From Anthopleura xanthogrammica (lineage: Eukaryota; Cnidaria; Anthozoa; Actiniaria; Actiniidae): a stretch of 64,000 nt of DNA. Below the pieces are notes generated by a model that did not search any database, was not told the origin of the DNA, and was given only the letters and a program-made list of their open reading frames with translations. Shown here piece by piece: positions 36,677 to 49,225 of this stretch (its first letter is position 1; the number at the start of each line of letters is the position of its first letter). The position numbers and the translations under genes are program-made. The DNA lies in the NCBI GenBank assembly GCA_964019055.1, contig OZ025209.1, positions 12,012,981 through 12,076,980 on the forward strand. The letters are read 5' to 3'.

Positions 36677-37370
36677 GGTTGTTGATATCATCATCACATT
36701 CATCATCATCATCGTCATCATCATTTAATTTCTTTAAATATTTTTAATATAAATATTTTTAATATAAATATTTTTTTTTGTACTTACTTTTTGTTTTTCT
36801 TGTGAAATATCTCTTTCTTTTTCATTTCTTTTCCTTCTCTCTTCTTTTCATTTCCTTTTATTTACACTTTTTTCTTTCGTTTTGTTTCTTTTCCCACCGT
36901 TTTTTTTTTTTTTTTTTTTCATTTTCTTTACCTCTTTTCTTTTTCTTCGTCTGTTTTTCTGTCTATCTTCTCTTCCTCTTTCCTTTTTTACTTTCTTGCT
37001 TTTAATTATTGGTTTAAATTCTTCTGCTTAATGAATTTCGTGAATTACCCATGAAATTCTATTAATACTTCACACTCATGATCACTTCTGACATACAAAA
37101 GTACTAGATCATCTACACATGCACGATTCATACTTTTTTAATATATATTTGCTCGATTAATGACAGCTACATGGAGGGGTCTTCATGCAAACTTTTATTC
37201 CTATTTCTCTACCTTCTTTCCTTCCTTTAACGTTCTATTTTCTTTTACTATTTTTATTCTATCCCTTCCTTGCTTTTCTTTCAACCCCCTTTTTACTTAA
37301 ATTCGTTTCCTTCCTTCCTTCCAGTTCCTCCTTTCTTTCTTCCTTTTTTTCTTCTTTTTTTTCTTACTTT

Positions 37371-37530
<160 letters not shown>

Positions 37531-38708
37531 GAATTCTTTCTTAAATCGTTCATATTTTTTCTATTTTTCTCAGTTGTTTGTTTATTCAGCTAAAACTAAT
37601 TAAAACAAATCCAAGAAGCGAATCATTAACAAGACTTTTCCAACGGTGCTTATCAACCACCATGAAGTCAAACTCATTATTATTTCCAACCAAGCTAAAA
37701 TAACTCTGTCACTCCATATGATCAAATAAAGCCCCTTTCACCAATGCTAGCTTCAAACATAACGCCTTTTCTAACTCAAAATACTGAACAATTATGTCTA
37801 CAATAATATAATTGATAAAGTCAGCGCTTCTGAGATCTGCCTATCAGAAGTCAGTTTATCCAACAGCTGCTCTAAATCTTAATTATTAAAAACTAAGAAT
37901 TGAATATTGGGTTGTACCGATGGTTTATCTCGAGTTACACTTGGCCTAATGAGCAGAATATTACTGAGTTCTAAAATACTGTCTTGCATAAGAGCGAAAT
38001 AGCTTTCTTTATTATTACTCTTTTCAAAGATGTTTCCACAAAACATCTTCGTACCTCTCTGAAATGGACCAAGCTTAAAAAGTGCCAAGATATTGAAGGA
38101 AAATGAACACTCAATAAATGTATTGGAGCAGTAATCGGTAAGTACCAAAAATTGAGCTTCTTAACTGGCAATCACTTGGAAAACTTTCAGTCCTCGCTTC
38201 GTAACGATAACGACAGTTTTTATTGTACTTTTTAATATGAATCATCGTGCATTATTATTATCATCGCCTGAGCTAGTGATATCCTAATTTTTACAACCTT
38301 TTTACAGTTTAAAATTTGAATTTTGAACCAAAACAAATAGGAAAAAAAAATAGGAAAAGTATTTAGTTTTTTAAAAAAATTTCTGCTCCACTCGCGATTA
38401 AAAATTGTCAAATATAATTTTGGCTCTTCTCGATGCTTGTTATATTTTCCATGGTTGATTAACGGAACTTAAATATTTATCACGAGGTCATACATACGTT
38501 CATTACAGTTGTTTGAGGGTGTTTCTGCTAACATTACATTTTTTTATTATGCTCTGATCGAACCTTAACTTTAATATTTGAGTAACGAGTATTTAATTTA
38601 AATTTTTTTTGTGTGTGTTTACTCCAACATGTATTTTATTTCATTTTTATTCATTTTCTAATTTTATATTTATTTGTATTTTTTCTTTACTTTTTCTTTT
38701 TTATTATT

Positions 38709-38870
38709 ATTTGTATTTGTATTTGTATTTGTATTTGTATTTGTATTTGTATTTGTATTTGTATTTGTATTTGTATTTGTATTTGTATTTGTATTTGTAT
38801 TTGTATTTGTATTTGTATTTGTATTTGTATTTGTATTTGTATTTGTATTTGTATTTGTATTTGTATTTGT
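38709..38870. repeat. (TATTTG)n hexamer array
   Basis: About 27 nearly perfect TATTTG units, followed from 38875 by an (ATT)/(ATC) trinucleotide tract to about 38948. Reading frames over it (YLYLYL, ICICIC, FVFVFV) are artefacts. Confidence 0.97.
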
Positions 38871-40231
38871 ACTTTTTTATTATTATAATCATCATTATTA
38901 TCATTATCATTGTTATCATTATTGTTATTATTATTGTTATTATCATTCCATTTTCGTTTGCATTTCTAAGAAGCGAAATTGAAAAACAAGACCCCTTTTT
39001 CTAAATTCACAGGATCAGATATCACGTAGATAACGATTCATAATATATATATATACATAGTAGTTTTCTGTCAGTTTTCCATTTTTTGGTTTTTCTTTAA
39101 ACGTCTTTACACGCCCACGGATTATTATTCTAAATTTGTTATTTTTGTGTTTTCTATTTTCATTCAAATAATTAAAAAAAAAAAAAACATATTTCAAATT
39201 TTCTAATTTATCATTAATTTTTTTACTTTTATGTATTTTCTTTTAGTTCTTCTTTATCTTCTTTTAATTTTTAATTCTTTGTTTATATTTTCATTCTTTT
39301 TTGTCTTTTCATCTTTTTATTCTATTTTATTTATTTTTTTGTTTGAATTTTACATTTGCATATTAATTTTTCAAAAAACAAAAGACGCTAAAAAGCACTC
39401 ATTGGAACTCACACGTCATGAAAAATAACCAATAAAAAGGTTCAGAATATTTAAGGAAAGCTTTAGTATTTTAATCTATTTCGTGTTTTTTAAATGCGGA
39501 GAAAGAAAGAGCTGAACAGTATGCTATTAAAATGAATAGAAAAGTAAAATACAATACAATAATATTTATTCATACCAGAAAAAGCTTTTCAAAAAAAAGT
39601 AATTTTATATTATATATCTATATTTACAAAATTATGGTATTGGTTACTGACCTAGAATAACTAATAAGGAGTTAATCTAGCTAGGTAACACGAATAAATG
39701 AAATTATAAATTTTAGGGTGGAAAATGAATATGTACTGCAATAAGAAAAACCAATAAAAATTTCAATAATAAAGAAAATAAATTCCACACTGTGAACAAA
39801 ATTATAGTTCCAGCGGTCTAGAATGCAACTATCCTACATTAGTTATATAGGAAAACTCCTTAACATTACTGTATTTTACGGTGTAAAACACAACTACATT
39901 TCTAAAGCTTTCTAAGAAGAATATCATGTTAAAAAGTACAATGTTTGCATGAAAATGTTTTGGTCATTTCTAGAAGTATGAGAGGTGTTGAATTCGATTC
40001 CAATATCAAATTTGCGATTATATTAAAAGAACGAAAAGGCACCATTTTTGCATCAGGTCAGGTGATAAATTTTCAAGGCATAAAACATAATTTCAAAAAT
40101 AATTCATTGACACAAATGTGTTTTTACAAATTTGCTATATATGTCTTTAAAAATGCCCCCAGCAAGCGACCAGATGACCATGTGAAGTATTTATACTTTT
40201 TCTAATTTCTATGCCGATTACTTTCCCTTTT

Positions 40232-40353
40232 CTCCACTTCCTTCCTTCCTTCCTTCCATCCTTCCTTCCATCCTTCCTTCCATCCTTCCTTCCTTCCTTC
40301 CTTCCTTCCTTCCTTCCTTCCTTCCTTCCTTCCTTCCTTCCTTCCTTCCTTCC
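40232..40353. repeat. (CTTC)n microsatellite
   Basis: About 30 units; the left third alternates CTTC with CATC (CCATCCTTCCTT), the right part is uniform. Confidence 0.97.
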
Positions 40354-40603
40354 TTTTTCTCCGCTTACTTTCTGCTTTCAATTTTTCCCCCTATAATTTC
40401 GAGGTTCGAAAGCTATCTACTGAATGAAAGTACGTAAGAAAGGAGTGAAGGAGGATGATGAATCGTACAGATCTTTCTTCTTTTTTGACAACCAGCAGGC
40501 AACCAACGTTGGTAACGCAACAGAAAATCCAATTTCAATTCAAAATACATGAAAAACTACACCTGCCTCAGGAAAACTGTACCGCTGAATAAAATTTGAA
40601 ATT

Positions 40604-41430
40604 TTATTCAGGAACCATACACGTTGTGAACTTCAACAGGGCAAAACCCTTAAATTCTGCACGGGACTCTATACTTTTTATAAGCTTGATTGAAAGAACT
40701 TCTAAGAATCTGCGTTATATCAAATTTTTAAGGAAAGTTAATTTTTCTAACGCATGAAAAAAAGATTTTAATTTTTGTTCGACTTTATAATATTTTTGAG
40801 AGCATTGAAAGGGCGAAACATGACAAATAGGTGTATTTCTTTGTCTTTTATTCAAAATATCCATGTGGCATTGTAGAATGATTCACTAGCCGTCATTTGT
40901 GCTTAATATAGTCCGTAAAGAACTATTTTCTTATGAGTTGTAATGCTTCTCCTGATCACTTCCGGTGACGCAATTTTTGCTTCAAAACCTCGCGCCTAGG
41001 CATCCATTACAGCGTGACAAGCAAAAGTATGACCACGTTTAATATATTCTCATACTTCTATGCACAGGTTTTTTGCTGCCAAACGAGTTTTTACACCCCT
41101 TATTTGGTAAAACCAGACAGCTTGGCATCAAATGTGTCTGGTCAAAGTACAAAATCCCGTGCATAGAAGAATGCGAATACATTAAATGTGTTCCTACTTT
41201 TGCGCGTCGCTCTGTAAGGCCCGTGTCACACGCTACGATTTCTCGTGCAACTTGTCTCGCGAACTTTGTCTTGTCAAAACTTGATTTCCGCCATATTTCT
41301 TTTAAAAACTTGTAAATATGGTCATGTTCATTCAAAATTTATTATCTCGAAAACGAGCTCGGGACACCCCATTTTTCTTTTCATTTTTGGATCCGGAATC
41401 AGCGTTGAATTCTGTGTAAAGTAGTCAGTC
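40604..41430. repeat. interspersed repeat, copy 2, interrupted by a MITE
   Basis: Same block order as 12320-12830 up to CGCGCCTAGGCATCCATTA at about 41007. The family sequence resumes at TTATCTCGAAAACGAGCTCG near 41341. Between them lie the MITE at 41008-41217 and a further 120 bp absent from copy 1. Confidence 0.75.
41008..41217. mobile_element. MITE, 'GCACAGGCTTTTGCTGCC' family, copy 2, nested
   Basis: Ends ACAGCGTGACAAGCAAAAGT (left) and CTACTTTTGCGCGTCGCTCTGT (right; imperfect inverted), with TA at each side, as expected of Tc1/mariner-type insertion. Interior ACTTCTATGCACAGG, TTTTGCTGCCAAACGAG matches 17355-17575. It interrupts the repeat at 40604-41430. Confidence 0.75.
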
Positions 41431-42524
41431 ACCATTGTACAGTCAAATTGAAAAAAAAAACTTCTCTGTGGAACCACTGTAAAATTGTGAAGTCATTTAC
41501 TGGCCATTTTGAGAAAGAAATCGTAACATCAGATAACCTTTTTGTGGCCATGAGTAAAATAATGCTGATCCTTTTTAAAGAATGTTTGTGTGAACCAGTC
41601 CAGTTTGGGTGACGTCACAGTCATTCACATATTGGAAATACAAACCTTTATAATCAAAACTGAGCTGAGTTACGGGAAGTCAAAATCATCTAGATTTCTA
41701 AATATTTTGGCGCGTTTGCCCCAATTCCAGGAGGGAGAACGAAAACGTATACGTGAAGTGGCTTATTTACTTCATTGAGTACTGAAGGTATTGCATATAG
41801 GCATTTCATTGAACAGAAGATGCTCATTAACTTTGCACATCGAACCCTGAAACGACCTCTTATCTCAAGGGCACTAGGACAAAGCCGTTTTGTGAATTTG
41901 TGATAAATGTTACATGTTATTGTACTTATCTGTTGTTCTTTACTTGGAATGAAGCGTTATTCAGTCTATTTGACCTTTTATTTAGCCTCTGTTGTCCGTT
42001 TAGGGCCGCCATGCCTGATACTCAGGCTAGGGCCGCCAAGCCTCGTACCTTTGAACGGTCCGTTGATATTTGAATCTAGTGTGTTCCAGTTCTACTCGGC
42101 CAAAGTTACTTATTATCATCACTTCGTGATTTCTATATTGAATGTCTCGGCAACGAAAAGAGATATCAAAGAATAGTTAACGCCATTCTTATCTATTTTG
42201 TAAGGGCTTTCAAATGCTATGCACTTTAAGAGAAAAGGTAAATTCTAGCTCATAAAACTGGCAGTATTTACCAGTATTTGTCATGTTATGAGCCGCTTTT
42301 ATTTTGCATAATTTGGTGTCATCACTTCGTCTTTTTGCTTCTCCATTCATTATAATTATCGTCATTAGTATTGAATCATACATAGTGTTTTTATCCTTAT
42401 ATATATTATCCTTATCAGTTGTTATTAACAATATTAGCATCAGTTGTTAATCATTATAATCATCATCATTTTTATTTTTATTCTTATTCTTTCAGTTTCG
42501 TAAATATATCCTTGCAAATCAATA

Positions 42525-45500
42525 ATGCCCAGATACAAGCAGAAGCCATTCTGTGTGCTTTCTTTACTCCAGATTCTTTGCTGTATATTTTGTATTACAG
42601 GTACGTAGTAGACTATAGTGTTTATAATTCACGCTCTTTCACGCACACACTTAACGCCCGGATACACAATGCAAATGTTACGCGCAATATATATCACTGA
42701 TGTTAGCTTGTTTACAAGGCAGCGTTGCTAGCAATGACGAAAATTTAGGGTAATTGTTGTTGTTCCTATTGCTACTGCTGTTGTCGCTACCGCTGTTGTG
42801 GTGGGTGAAAGTTGCGGTTACTTATGAAAATTCGGCTCGTAATATTCTAGTACCACTTTGTGTTGCTGACGAGAACACGACACAATATCATGACAGGCTT
42901 TACCGTAAGCTATTCGACAAGAAGAACATCTTACTTCCAACATTGAACCAAAGCGAACCACTGAAAGTTGAATTCGGGTTTCATCTTATCAACGTCGTGG
43001 AAGTGGTGAGTATATAAAGTGACTTGATATTTGTACCCAAAAGTAAAAGTTTGAGTTGTCAAGCGCTGGCGGACCTCTGGAATAAGGATGTGCAATTCAA
43101 TCTCAAGTTATGGCATACCATCTTGCGATTTGCTATTTTTTTATTTATTTTTTGGTTGCCATAAAGCTTCCCCATAGATGTTTTCCCCATTCCGGACCGT
43201 GTGTCATTCCTTTGAGAATAAGATTCTTTGTTTGAGTTGTATCCATATTCATGTGTCATCTTATGCGCAACCGTTAAACAAAGAAATGATACTCTAGGGA
43301 ATGGCATGTGGTCTGAAATGGGAAAACATTACACCCAAGCTAAAAAAAAAAAAAGTCTACTGATTCAAGATAAATAAATAAATAATAAATAATGCAGCTC
43401 TTCAGAAGTTGTCCTTTTTTTCTGAACCGTGTTTTATTTTTATTACCAGAATGCCAAAAAGCAGTTTATCACAGTATACGGCTGGGTAAATCAGGTATGT
43501 AGGATTATATATGATATTTATCTCGTTGGTTTATATCTTGGAGTTCCTGTGGATTGTCGGTCCTAGCTTAACCGAATCTGGGATCCTGCTACGTGTCCAA
43601 CCCACACAAAAAATAGCCAATATGATCAAATATCAATGCTGTGTTAGAGTTTTAGATTTGAGGGGAGGATGGAAAAGGTGGGCACAGCTTCTATGAGCAC
43701 GCGCGTTTTGGCGCGAAATTTCCCGCCAAATCCACAGAAATCCCATGAAAAAGAAATAAAATATTTTAAACATTTTCTACTCAAAAATAAAAAAGCTAGA
43801 ACCTCGATAAAGGTACTCTTATTCCTTATTCAAAAAAGAATTTTTTTAGATGTGTATATTGTAATTAAGAATATTGACAACATTTTCATGTGTGTTGTCG
43901 CTGCTATTTCTGTTCCTCTGTACAATACTCGGGGCACATAAATTTCCTTTTGTGGACGGGTCTACTGAAATAGACCTTACAGTACGGCTACTATAAACGG
44001 GGCCACTTAAACAGCGAGAACCTGAGAACCAATCAAAATGTAGAATAAAAACAATGCATTCTAACGTTTGGTAATCGAGCCAATCAGAAACCTCGACAGC
44101 ACGAGTTGTTTTGAAATGAAATTTTTTAATGGTCTCTGATTGGCTCGATTAGCCAAAGTTGGAATGCATTGTTTTCATTCTACATTTTGATTGGTTCTCG
44201 CTGTCTAAGGGGCTTTGGTTATAGTGTATTAGTCGCACTTTAAAATTCCATTACATAAGTTACAATAGTACCTTGCTTGGGCTTCCTGTGGTCAGTCATA
44301 CTTCATCATGAGGAAATCTGAAAATGTTGTATTATTGTGTCATCATCCCACAGAAATGGAAGAACCCTCTCCTCACGTGGAACCCTAAGGATTACAATGG
44401 AATAGATAAACTAACCGTCAACGCCGAATCGATATGGGTCCCTGATATCCTGCTCTATAACAAGTAAGTTAAGACTGATCCCCGGTATAGTAGGGACCCG
44501 ATTCTATATGGGTCCCGGATATCCTGCTCTATAACAAGTAAGTTAAGACTGATCCCCGGTAGGGACCCGATTCGATATGGGTCCCAGGTATCCTGCTCTA
44601 TAACAAGTAATTTAAGACTGATCTGAGAGCGAAAGAGAAATGAAAAAGAGATCTCCGCAGAAAAACAAGGCAAACAGATCATGATTTCCATTATTTTTTC
44701 ATTTCTCTATTAGTTTAGACGAACAAGATCGCGTTGGCGGCGGATCTAACACTTATAAAACAAAGGTAGTGATACACAGCAATGGCACTAACTTCTGGTA
44801 CAACCCAGTAATGTTCAAAAGTTTTTGTCGCGTCCAAGTGCGATACTTCCCTCTAGACAATCAGACGTGTGTGCTGAAGTTCGGCTCATGGACCAACAGC
44901 ATCCAGGACTTAGACTTAGAAGCCATGGATTTGAAGTTTCCTACGAAATACTTCACCAAGAACGGGGAATGGTCGGTGTTTAATATTTCGTTGCATCGAG
45001 TCGAGATACTCTTGCCATGCTGTGATGACCCCTTTGCACAGATGAATTATGAGATCCATATAAGTAGAGAAGCCTTTGACTATCTAATCAACCTCATTGT
45101 TCCTTGCTGTCTTATTTCCTCGACGATTTTCCTGGGCTTTATTCTACCTCCTGAGTCAGGAGAGCGTATTGGACTGAGCATTACAGTTCTATTAGCAATG
45201 ACTGTGTTTCAACAACTCACCTCGGAGATCATGCCCGCCTATGACTTCCCTATCCTTGGCCAGTACTATTTTGCCATCGTCCTTGAAATCAGTGCCTCCC
45301 TGGTTGCAACAACCGTGATTCTTAACTTTTACCACCGTACCGACCGTAAAATGCCATCGTGGATCAAGAAACTATTGATTCACTGGGTGTCTCGTTTGGT
45401 ACTTTTGCACGGCGAAGTAGAAGAGAAATATTCTACCAAACATTCGCCTTGCAATGCAATCCTACAACTTCACACTAAACAGTGCAACGACGCCAATGAC

Positions 45501-45920
45501 CAAAGATCAGAGAACAAGAGCAAGAGCAAGAGAAATGAAACAATCGGGTCAGCGGGTCCTGGGTATGACTGTTGCTATGGTGATAACATCTTTGGCAATG
45601 ATCAAGCGATGGACAAGGAAGGCATCGAGATGCGAGGACCACCCCGTGTCAACACCTACCCTTTTAATTTGAAAGATATGGATGGCAGAGAAAACGAAAA
45701 GAACGAAAATCAAGATATAAGCAAAGATGAGCGTGAACTGAGGCACTGGGAGTGGACGCTGGCCGCTCGGATCCTTGATCGCTGTGTCTTGGTCGTGGCG
45801 ATTTTTCTTGGAATCGTAACCGTCACCACCGTTTTCCTACGCGCTCCTTCACTATGGAAAGATACTAAAGCGTTGAGTGTTGATCACCCTATCAACATCT
45901 CCCGTAATTTCCGCCCTTGA
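42525..45920 (+). CDS. nicotinic acetylcholine receptor-like subunit, second paralogue, complete
   Basis: Cys-loop receptor subunit, plasma membrane, cation channel by family. Exons: 42525-42600 (signal peptide, hydrophobic CVLSLLQILCCIFCI), 42851-43005, 43450-43494 (45 bp), 44354-44463 (110 bp) and 44714-45920. They join in frame to 530 residues. Features: loop D (YGWVNQ), loop A (WVPDILLYN), Cys-loop Cys-x13-Cys (YFPLDNQTC), loop B (FGSWTNS) and loop C vicinal cysteines in LLPCCDDPF. M1-M4 lie in one exon; M2 follows ESGERIGLS and reads SITVLLAMTVFQQLTSE as in the paralogue. The M3-M4 loop is Lys/Glu-rich. Unlike the gene at 22210-28659, the tyrosine two residues before the Cys pair is leucine, and both genes have Phe where classical alpha subunits have Tyr after it, so acetylcholine binding may be altered. 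A possible AATAAA lies at 46989-46994. The first exon is chosen because its phase and signal peptide fit exon 2. Confidence 0.92.
43164..43342. mobile_element. MITE, 'AGCTTGGGCGTAATG' family, copy 5
   Basis: Left AGCTTCCCCATAGATGTTTTCCCC, GGACCGTGTGTCATTCC; right GGCATGTGGTCTGAAATGGG and AAAACATTACACCCAAGCT. In the intron between exons 2 and 3 of the second receptor gene. Confidence 0.85.
44006..44215. mobile_element. palindromic MITE
   Basis: Arms of about 80 bp: CAGCGAGAACCTGAGAACCAATCAAAATGTAGAAT on the left and ATTCTACATTTTGATTGGTTCTCGCTG on the right. An inner pair reads GAGCCAATCAGA / TCTGATTGGCTC. In intron 3 of the second receptor gene. Confidence 0.9.
44434..44622 (+). repeat. triplicated exon end and splice donor of receptor exon 4
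   Basis: The last part of exon 4 plus the start of intron 4 (ATATGGGTCCCTGATATCC ... CTCTATAACAAGTAAGTTAAGACTGATC) is repeated twice more immediately downstream, near 44500-44564 and 44573-44622. The second copy keeps the donor AA|GTAAGTTAAG; the third has GTAATTTAAG. So three 5' splice-site-like sequences stand in a row. Confidence 0.9.
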
Positions 45921-47342
45921 GAACCACGTCAAGATCTTCTTCAATTCAGACTCAATGGCCCTTTAGCCCGCGGGTCAGCGGTATTCTAAATGAGCCTAAG
46001 AACATGGAAGTGAGGTCGAGCTCGCGATAAATTTCAAGAAAAAAACTATGCGAGGTAAACGGAATTTGCTTCATGTAATTTCCTTCAAATATCTTGCTCT
46101 TTTTCTCATAGAAAAAAATGGTTAAACATTATATGGCCTTCGTTCGTAAGAATCAATGCTAAATACAACCTTTAAGAGCTTTTTTTAAACCACAAATAGG
46201 ATGAATATATTTCTAATAATCAACAAATAATATACGTGAAATGCCGCTAGAAAATAATACTTCAACAAAACTCTTAATCCTGCTTTTGAGGTAAAATATT
46301 CAATAATTGGATCATAGATAAGATGATCTTTCTAGTGCTAGTATGGTATTTATGATTGCCCGTCATGTGCTATCAACCAGAGAATAATAATATTCTATTA
46401 TATCGTAACTAAGTTAGATCGAGAACCATGATTTTTGCATTCGTGGCTTTGTGTATCAGTGGCCACTTGGGCCAACATTGCAGAATTAATCTTGGGAATG
46501 AAATGTTTATGTAAAATGCTTATAAAGTGTAACTAAAGGGTTAGGTTAAACTATATTAAAAAGACATGTGATTGATTAGAAGTAATTTCTTATATCAAGC
46601 TGATTACTAATGAGTAAAAGCGAGCCAAAGTAATGGTCATGCCAAGGATTTCTTCATTACACCGGCTTGAGTTGAAGGATTCGTGTTTAATGATGAAGCG
46701 TTTTCGTACGAGTGGGCTTTGATTTAATCACCACCAAAAAACGGATAGTTTTCCCAATGGAATATAGAATGTCCGACAAACAAACTCGAATTTAAAAGTA
46801 TTTTTAGGAACTCTCGATTTTTTTCTTAATGTACCCGCATTTATAATGTATTTATTCCAAGACAGACACTTATAATTCTCAGCAATCGGTGTCTGTTCCA
46901 TGCTGTGTATCAAAAACAAATTCTAGCTTGTCCGACATAGCAACAGTAACTAGGGACGTAGAACAATGAATTCAGGACCGGTGTATTTAATAAAGAGTGT
47001 CTGCTTAAGAATTAAGTGGTAAGCTTATAGAGGTCAGTATCACCTGAAATATTAATCACACAACATCCTATAGCTGGGTTTCAATCAGCTGATAAAAGTC
47101 TTTGAATCTCATTATCTGCTCCAAATGGTGGTCAAACACTGACCAACATGTGCTGTCAACCAGAAAGAATTCTATTGAAAACTTGTGATTCAGCTGATGA
47201 ACATTCCGCACGAGACAGGAAATGACGTCAAGTGAAACCCAGCTATTCCCTGGTTTTCGCAGTAAAAAATGTTTTATGAAGTAAACTATTTAAGTGAATT
47301 CTAAAATAAAGAGACGAGTCTGTATTTGATTATTTCAGCAGT

Positions 47343-47348
47343 TTTATT
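47343..47348 (-). terminator. polyadenylation signal AATAAA of the Cys-rich peptide gene
   Basis: AATAAA on the minus strand about 140 bp into a probable 3' untranslated exon that starts at an acceptor (TTTATTTTAG) at 47486. The stop codon at 47841-47839 is followed by one base and a GT donor (GTATTT), so the untranslated region is split by an intron holding a MITE. Confidence 0.55.
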
Positions 47349-47651
47349 TGACTTGATTCTACATCTATTTAGATTTTAGCAAGCACCATATTTGATCAAT
47401 CATTTTATCATTATATCAAGTGCATTGCCCATGTCACTGTCCATTATCCAGTCCGGTTGGTCTTTGGTTCGTCGATATCCACGTGACTAAAATAAACCAT
47501 AAAATCAATATCAACTATTAGGCATAATTAATAAATTAATAATAATACATTAAGGCTGCTCGTGCAGTAGATCTAAATTTTTTTATTTCTTTGAGAATTA
47601 TTTCTTTACCAACCAGTAACGCTTGGGGAGAATATGAATATACTTATTTAC

Positions 47652-47828
47652 CTTGGGTGTACTGAAGTTGCCTCATTTCAGACCACGTGTCATTCCCTAG
47701 AGTATCATTTCTTTGTTTAACGGTGGCGCACGAGAAGACACATGAATATGGATACGACTCAAACAAAGAATTTTATTCTCAAGAAAATGATACGTGGTCC
47801 TGAAATGGGAAAACATTAGGCTAAGTTA
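47652..47828. mobile_element. MITE, 'AGCTTGGGCGTAATG' family, copy 6
   Basis: Left CTTGGGTGTACTGAAGTTGCC, TTTCAGACCACGTGTCATTCC; centre TTTCTTTGTTTAACGGTGGC; right ATACGTGGTCCTGAAATGGG and AAAACATTAGGCTAAG. It fills most of the intron in the 3' untranslated region of the peptide gene. Confidence 0.85.
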
Positions 47829-47838
47829 GGTAAATACC

Positions 47839-49132
47839 TTAGCAAAATCCACACATGAATTGGCAGTATTTCCTGGCGAATTTTCCCATTCTAGTCTTGG
47901 GTGCGATGCAGTTCATTGGCGTCACCAACTGATTACAAAATGGAAGAAAAAAAAGACGTTAATTCATTTAATCATTCAATTCGTTCATTCATCCATTTAC
48001 TCATTCATTCAACCATTCATTTATCCATCTTTCCATTTGCTCATTCATCCCTATATTCACTCGTACAACCATTTATCCGTCATTTGTTCATTTATCCATT
48101 TATTCAATCAACTATTCATCCATCCATCTTTCCATCCATCTTTCCATCCATTCAGTTCGGCGTTTAAGAGGGATTATCCTACCTTGCCACAGATGTTTGA
48201 CCTGTAGCTGTTCATGCATCCATTTTTAGCTGTAGGGAAAAGGAGGGAAAAAATCACTTGTATTTGATCCAGTCTTTTCCGTTACTTCAGCCTGCGTAGG
48301 ACTGGTGCCCATGGGGGAGAGGGGGTAAATTTCTTCTTTTTTTTTTTAGGAAAGCGGCCTTTTAGTGTAACTGAACATTGAAATATTTCTTACACACGAT
48401 ACTGAGCAAAAATTCCTTTCAAATGGATTAGAATTCTATTTTTTTTAACTTGAAGAAAGGAGTCTAGCTTCTATGCTTTTGAATTTGATAATCCGGCTTT
48501 TGAAATTGGCATTTTTATAGCAAGCAGGCGACTTTTCATGAGTCATGTTTACAAACTACTTACCATCGTTCTTTTGGTCTCTCACTGAAAGAAAAACAAG
48601 AAAATAGAGACATTAGCTTGATGATTATTCAGTTTGGAAGGAAGGATAGAACACAGAAACACATATTCTAATGGATGCAATTAAATCTCACTATGAACAA
48701 AGTCACAATGTTTAAAAAATCTCGGGTACGATCCATGGACTCGACATCACATGTGAGTTTATGAGGTCTCTCCCTTGATGCAAGGGTGGTTTTTCTCCGG
48801 GTTCTCGGGTTTTCTTCCCTCCGCAAAATCCTAAGAATCTAAATTCCAATTCAATCTGAGAGTCAGCCGTGCCATGACTTTGATTAGCCCAGAGGTTGTT
48901 CGGGGTTCGGTCTGTGAGTTAGCCATGCCATGACTTTGATCATCCCTGAGATTGTTTCAAATAAAATAATAAAATAAAATAAAAACTAAGCTAAAGAAAG
49001 CATGACAACTCCAAGAAAAAATAAAGAAAGCAATCATACTAAAAACTCACAGATGGAGAGTAGCTCTTCCTCGTTTGCGCTGATCATGGCGACGCCAAGA
49101 AGGACAACAAGTACAACAATCATGGATTTCAT
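47839..49132 (-). CDS. secreted six-cysteine peptide, ShK-like (possible toxin or defence peptide)
   Basis: Four coding exons on the minus strand: 49132-49051, 48584-48564 (21 bp), 48229-48183 and 47928-47839. Phases agree, giving 79 residues. Exon 1 encodes a clear signal peptide (MKSMIVVLVVLLGVAMISA) and the start of an acidic pro-region. The mature part has six cysteines spaced C-x8-C-x8-C-x14-C-x3-C-x2-C, ending on the last Cys. The C-x3-C-x2-C ending is the hallmark of the ShKT fold of sea-anemone potassium-channel toxins and many cnidarian secreted peptides. The loop carries basic residues and a Lys-Phe pair where ShK has its functional Lys-Tyr; that correspondence is inference. The spacing between Cys 2-3 and 3-4 is longer than in ShK, so it may be a defence or structural peptide, not a toxin. 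A TATA box lies 94 bp upstream of the start codon. No break seen. Confidence 0.7.
47956..48155. repeat. degenerate CATC/ATTC tetranucleotide tract
   Basis: Imperfect TCATTCATCCATTTA-type repeats with many substitutions, in the last coding intron of the peptide gene. The related octamer array lies at 61654-63445. Open frames rich in Ile, His, Pro and Ser are artefacts. Confidence 0.85.
48725..48970 (+). mobile_element. SINE-like element, tRNA-derived family
   Basis: CATGGACTCGACATCACATG, TGAGGTCTCTCCC, GGGTGGTTTTTCTCCGGG, GGGTTTTCTTCCCTCCGC, CCAATTCAATCTGAGAGTCA; the tail GTCAGCCGTGCCATGACTTT is duplicated (again at about 48920) before an AATAA-rich end. In intron 1 of the peptide gene. Confidence 0.65.
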
Positions 49133-49225
49133 CTTGAGAGGTAGAGATTTCTTGAACTGCTTCTTACAACTGTGTGTTTTCTAAGTCGAGAGATACTGAG
49201 ATGTGTTTAATGCTGGAAGAACTTG

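Larger units (their letters stand above)
45921..47838. other. intergenic region between receptor gene and Cys-rich peptide gene
   Basis: 3' flanks of two convergent genes. Contains AATAAA signals on the plus strand (46989-46994, and near 47305), the 3' untranslated exon and polyadenylation signal of the peptide gene, and a MITE at 47652-47828. No other gene recognised. Confidence 0.55.

Noticed and set aside
47400..47486. Open frame in the last exon of the Cys-rich peptide gene (28 codons to a stop)
   Set aside because: The upstream exon already ends with a stop codon after the sixth cysteine, and AATAAA follows, so this is taken as 3' untranslated sequence.
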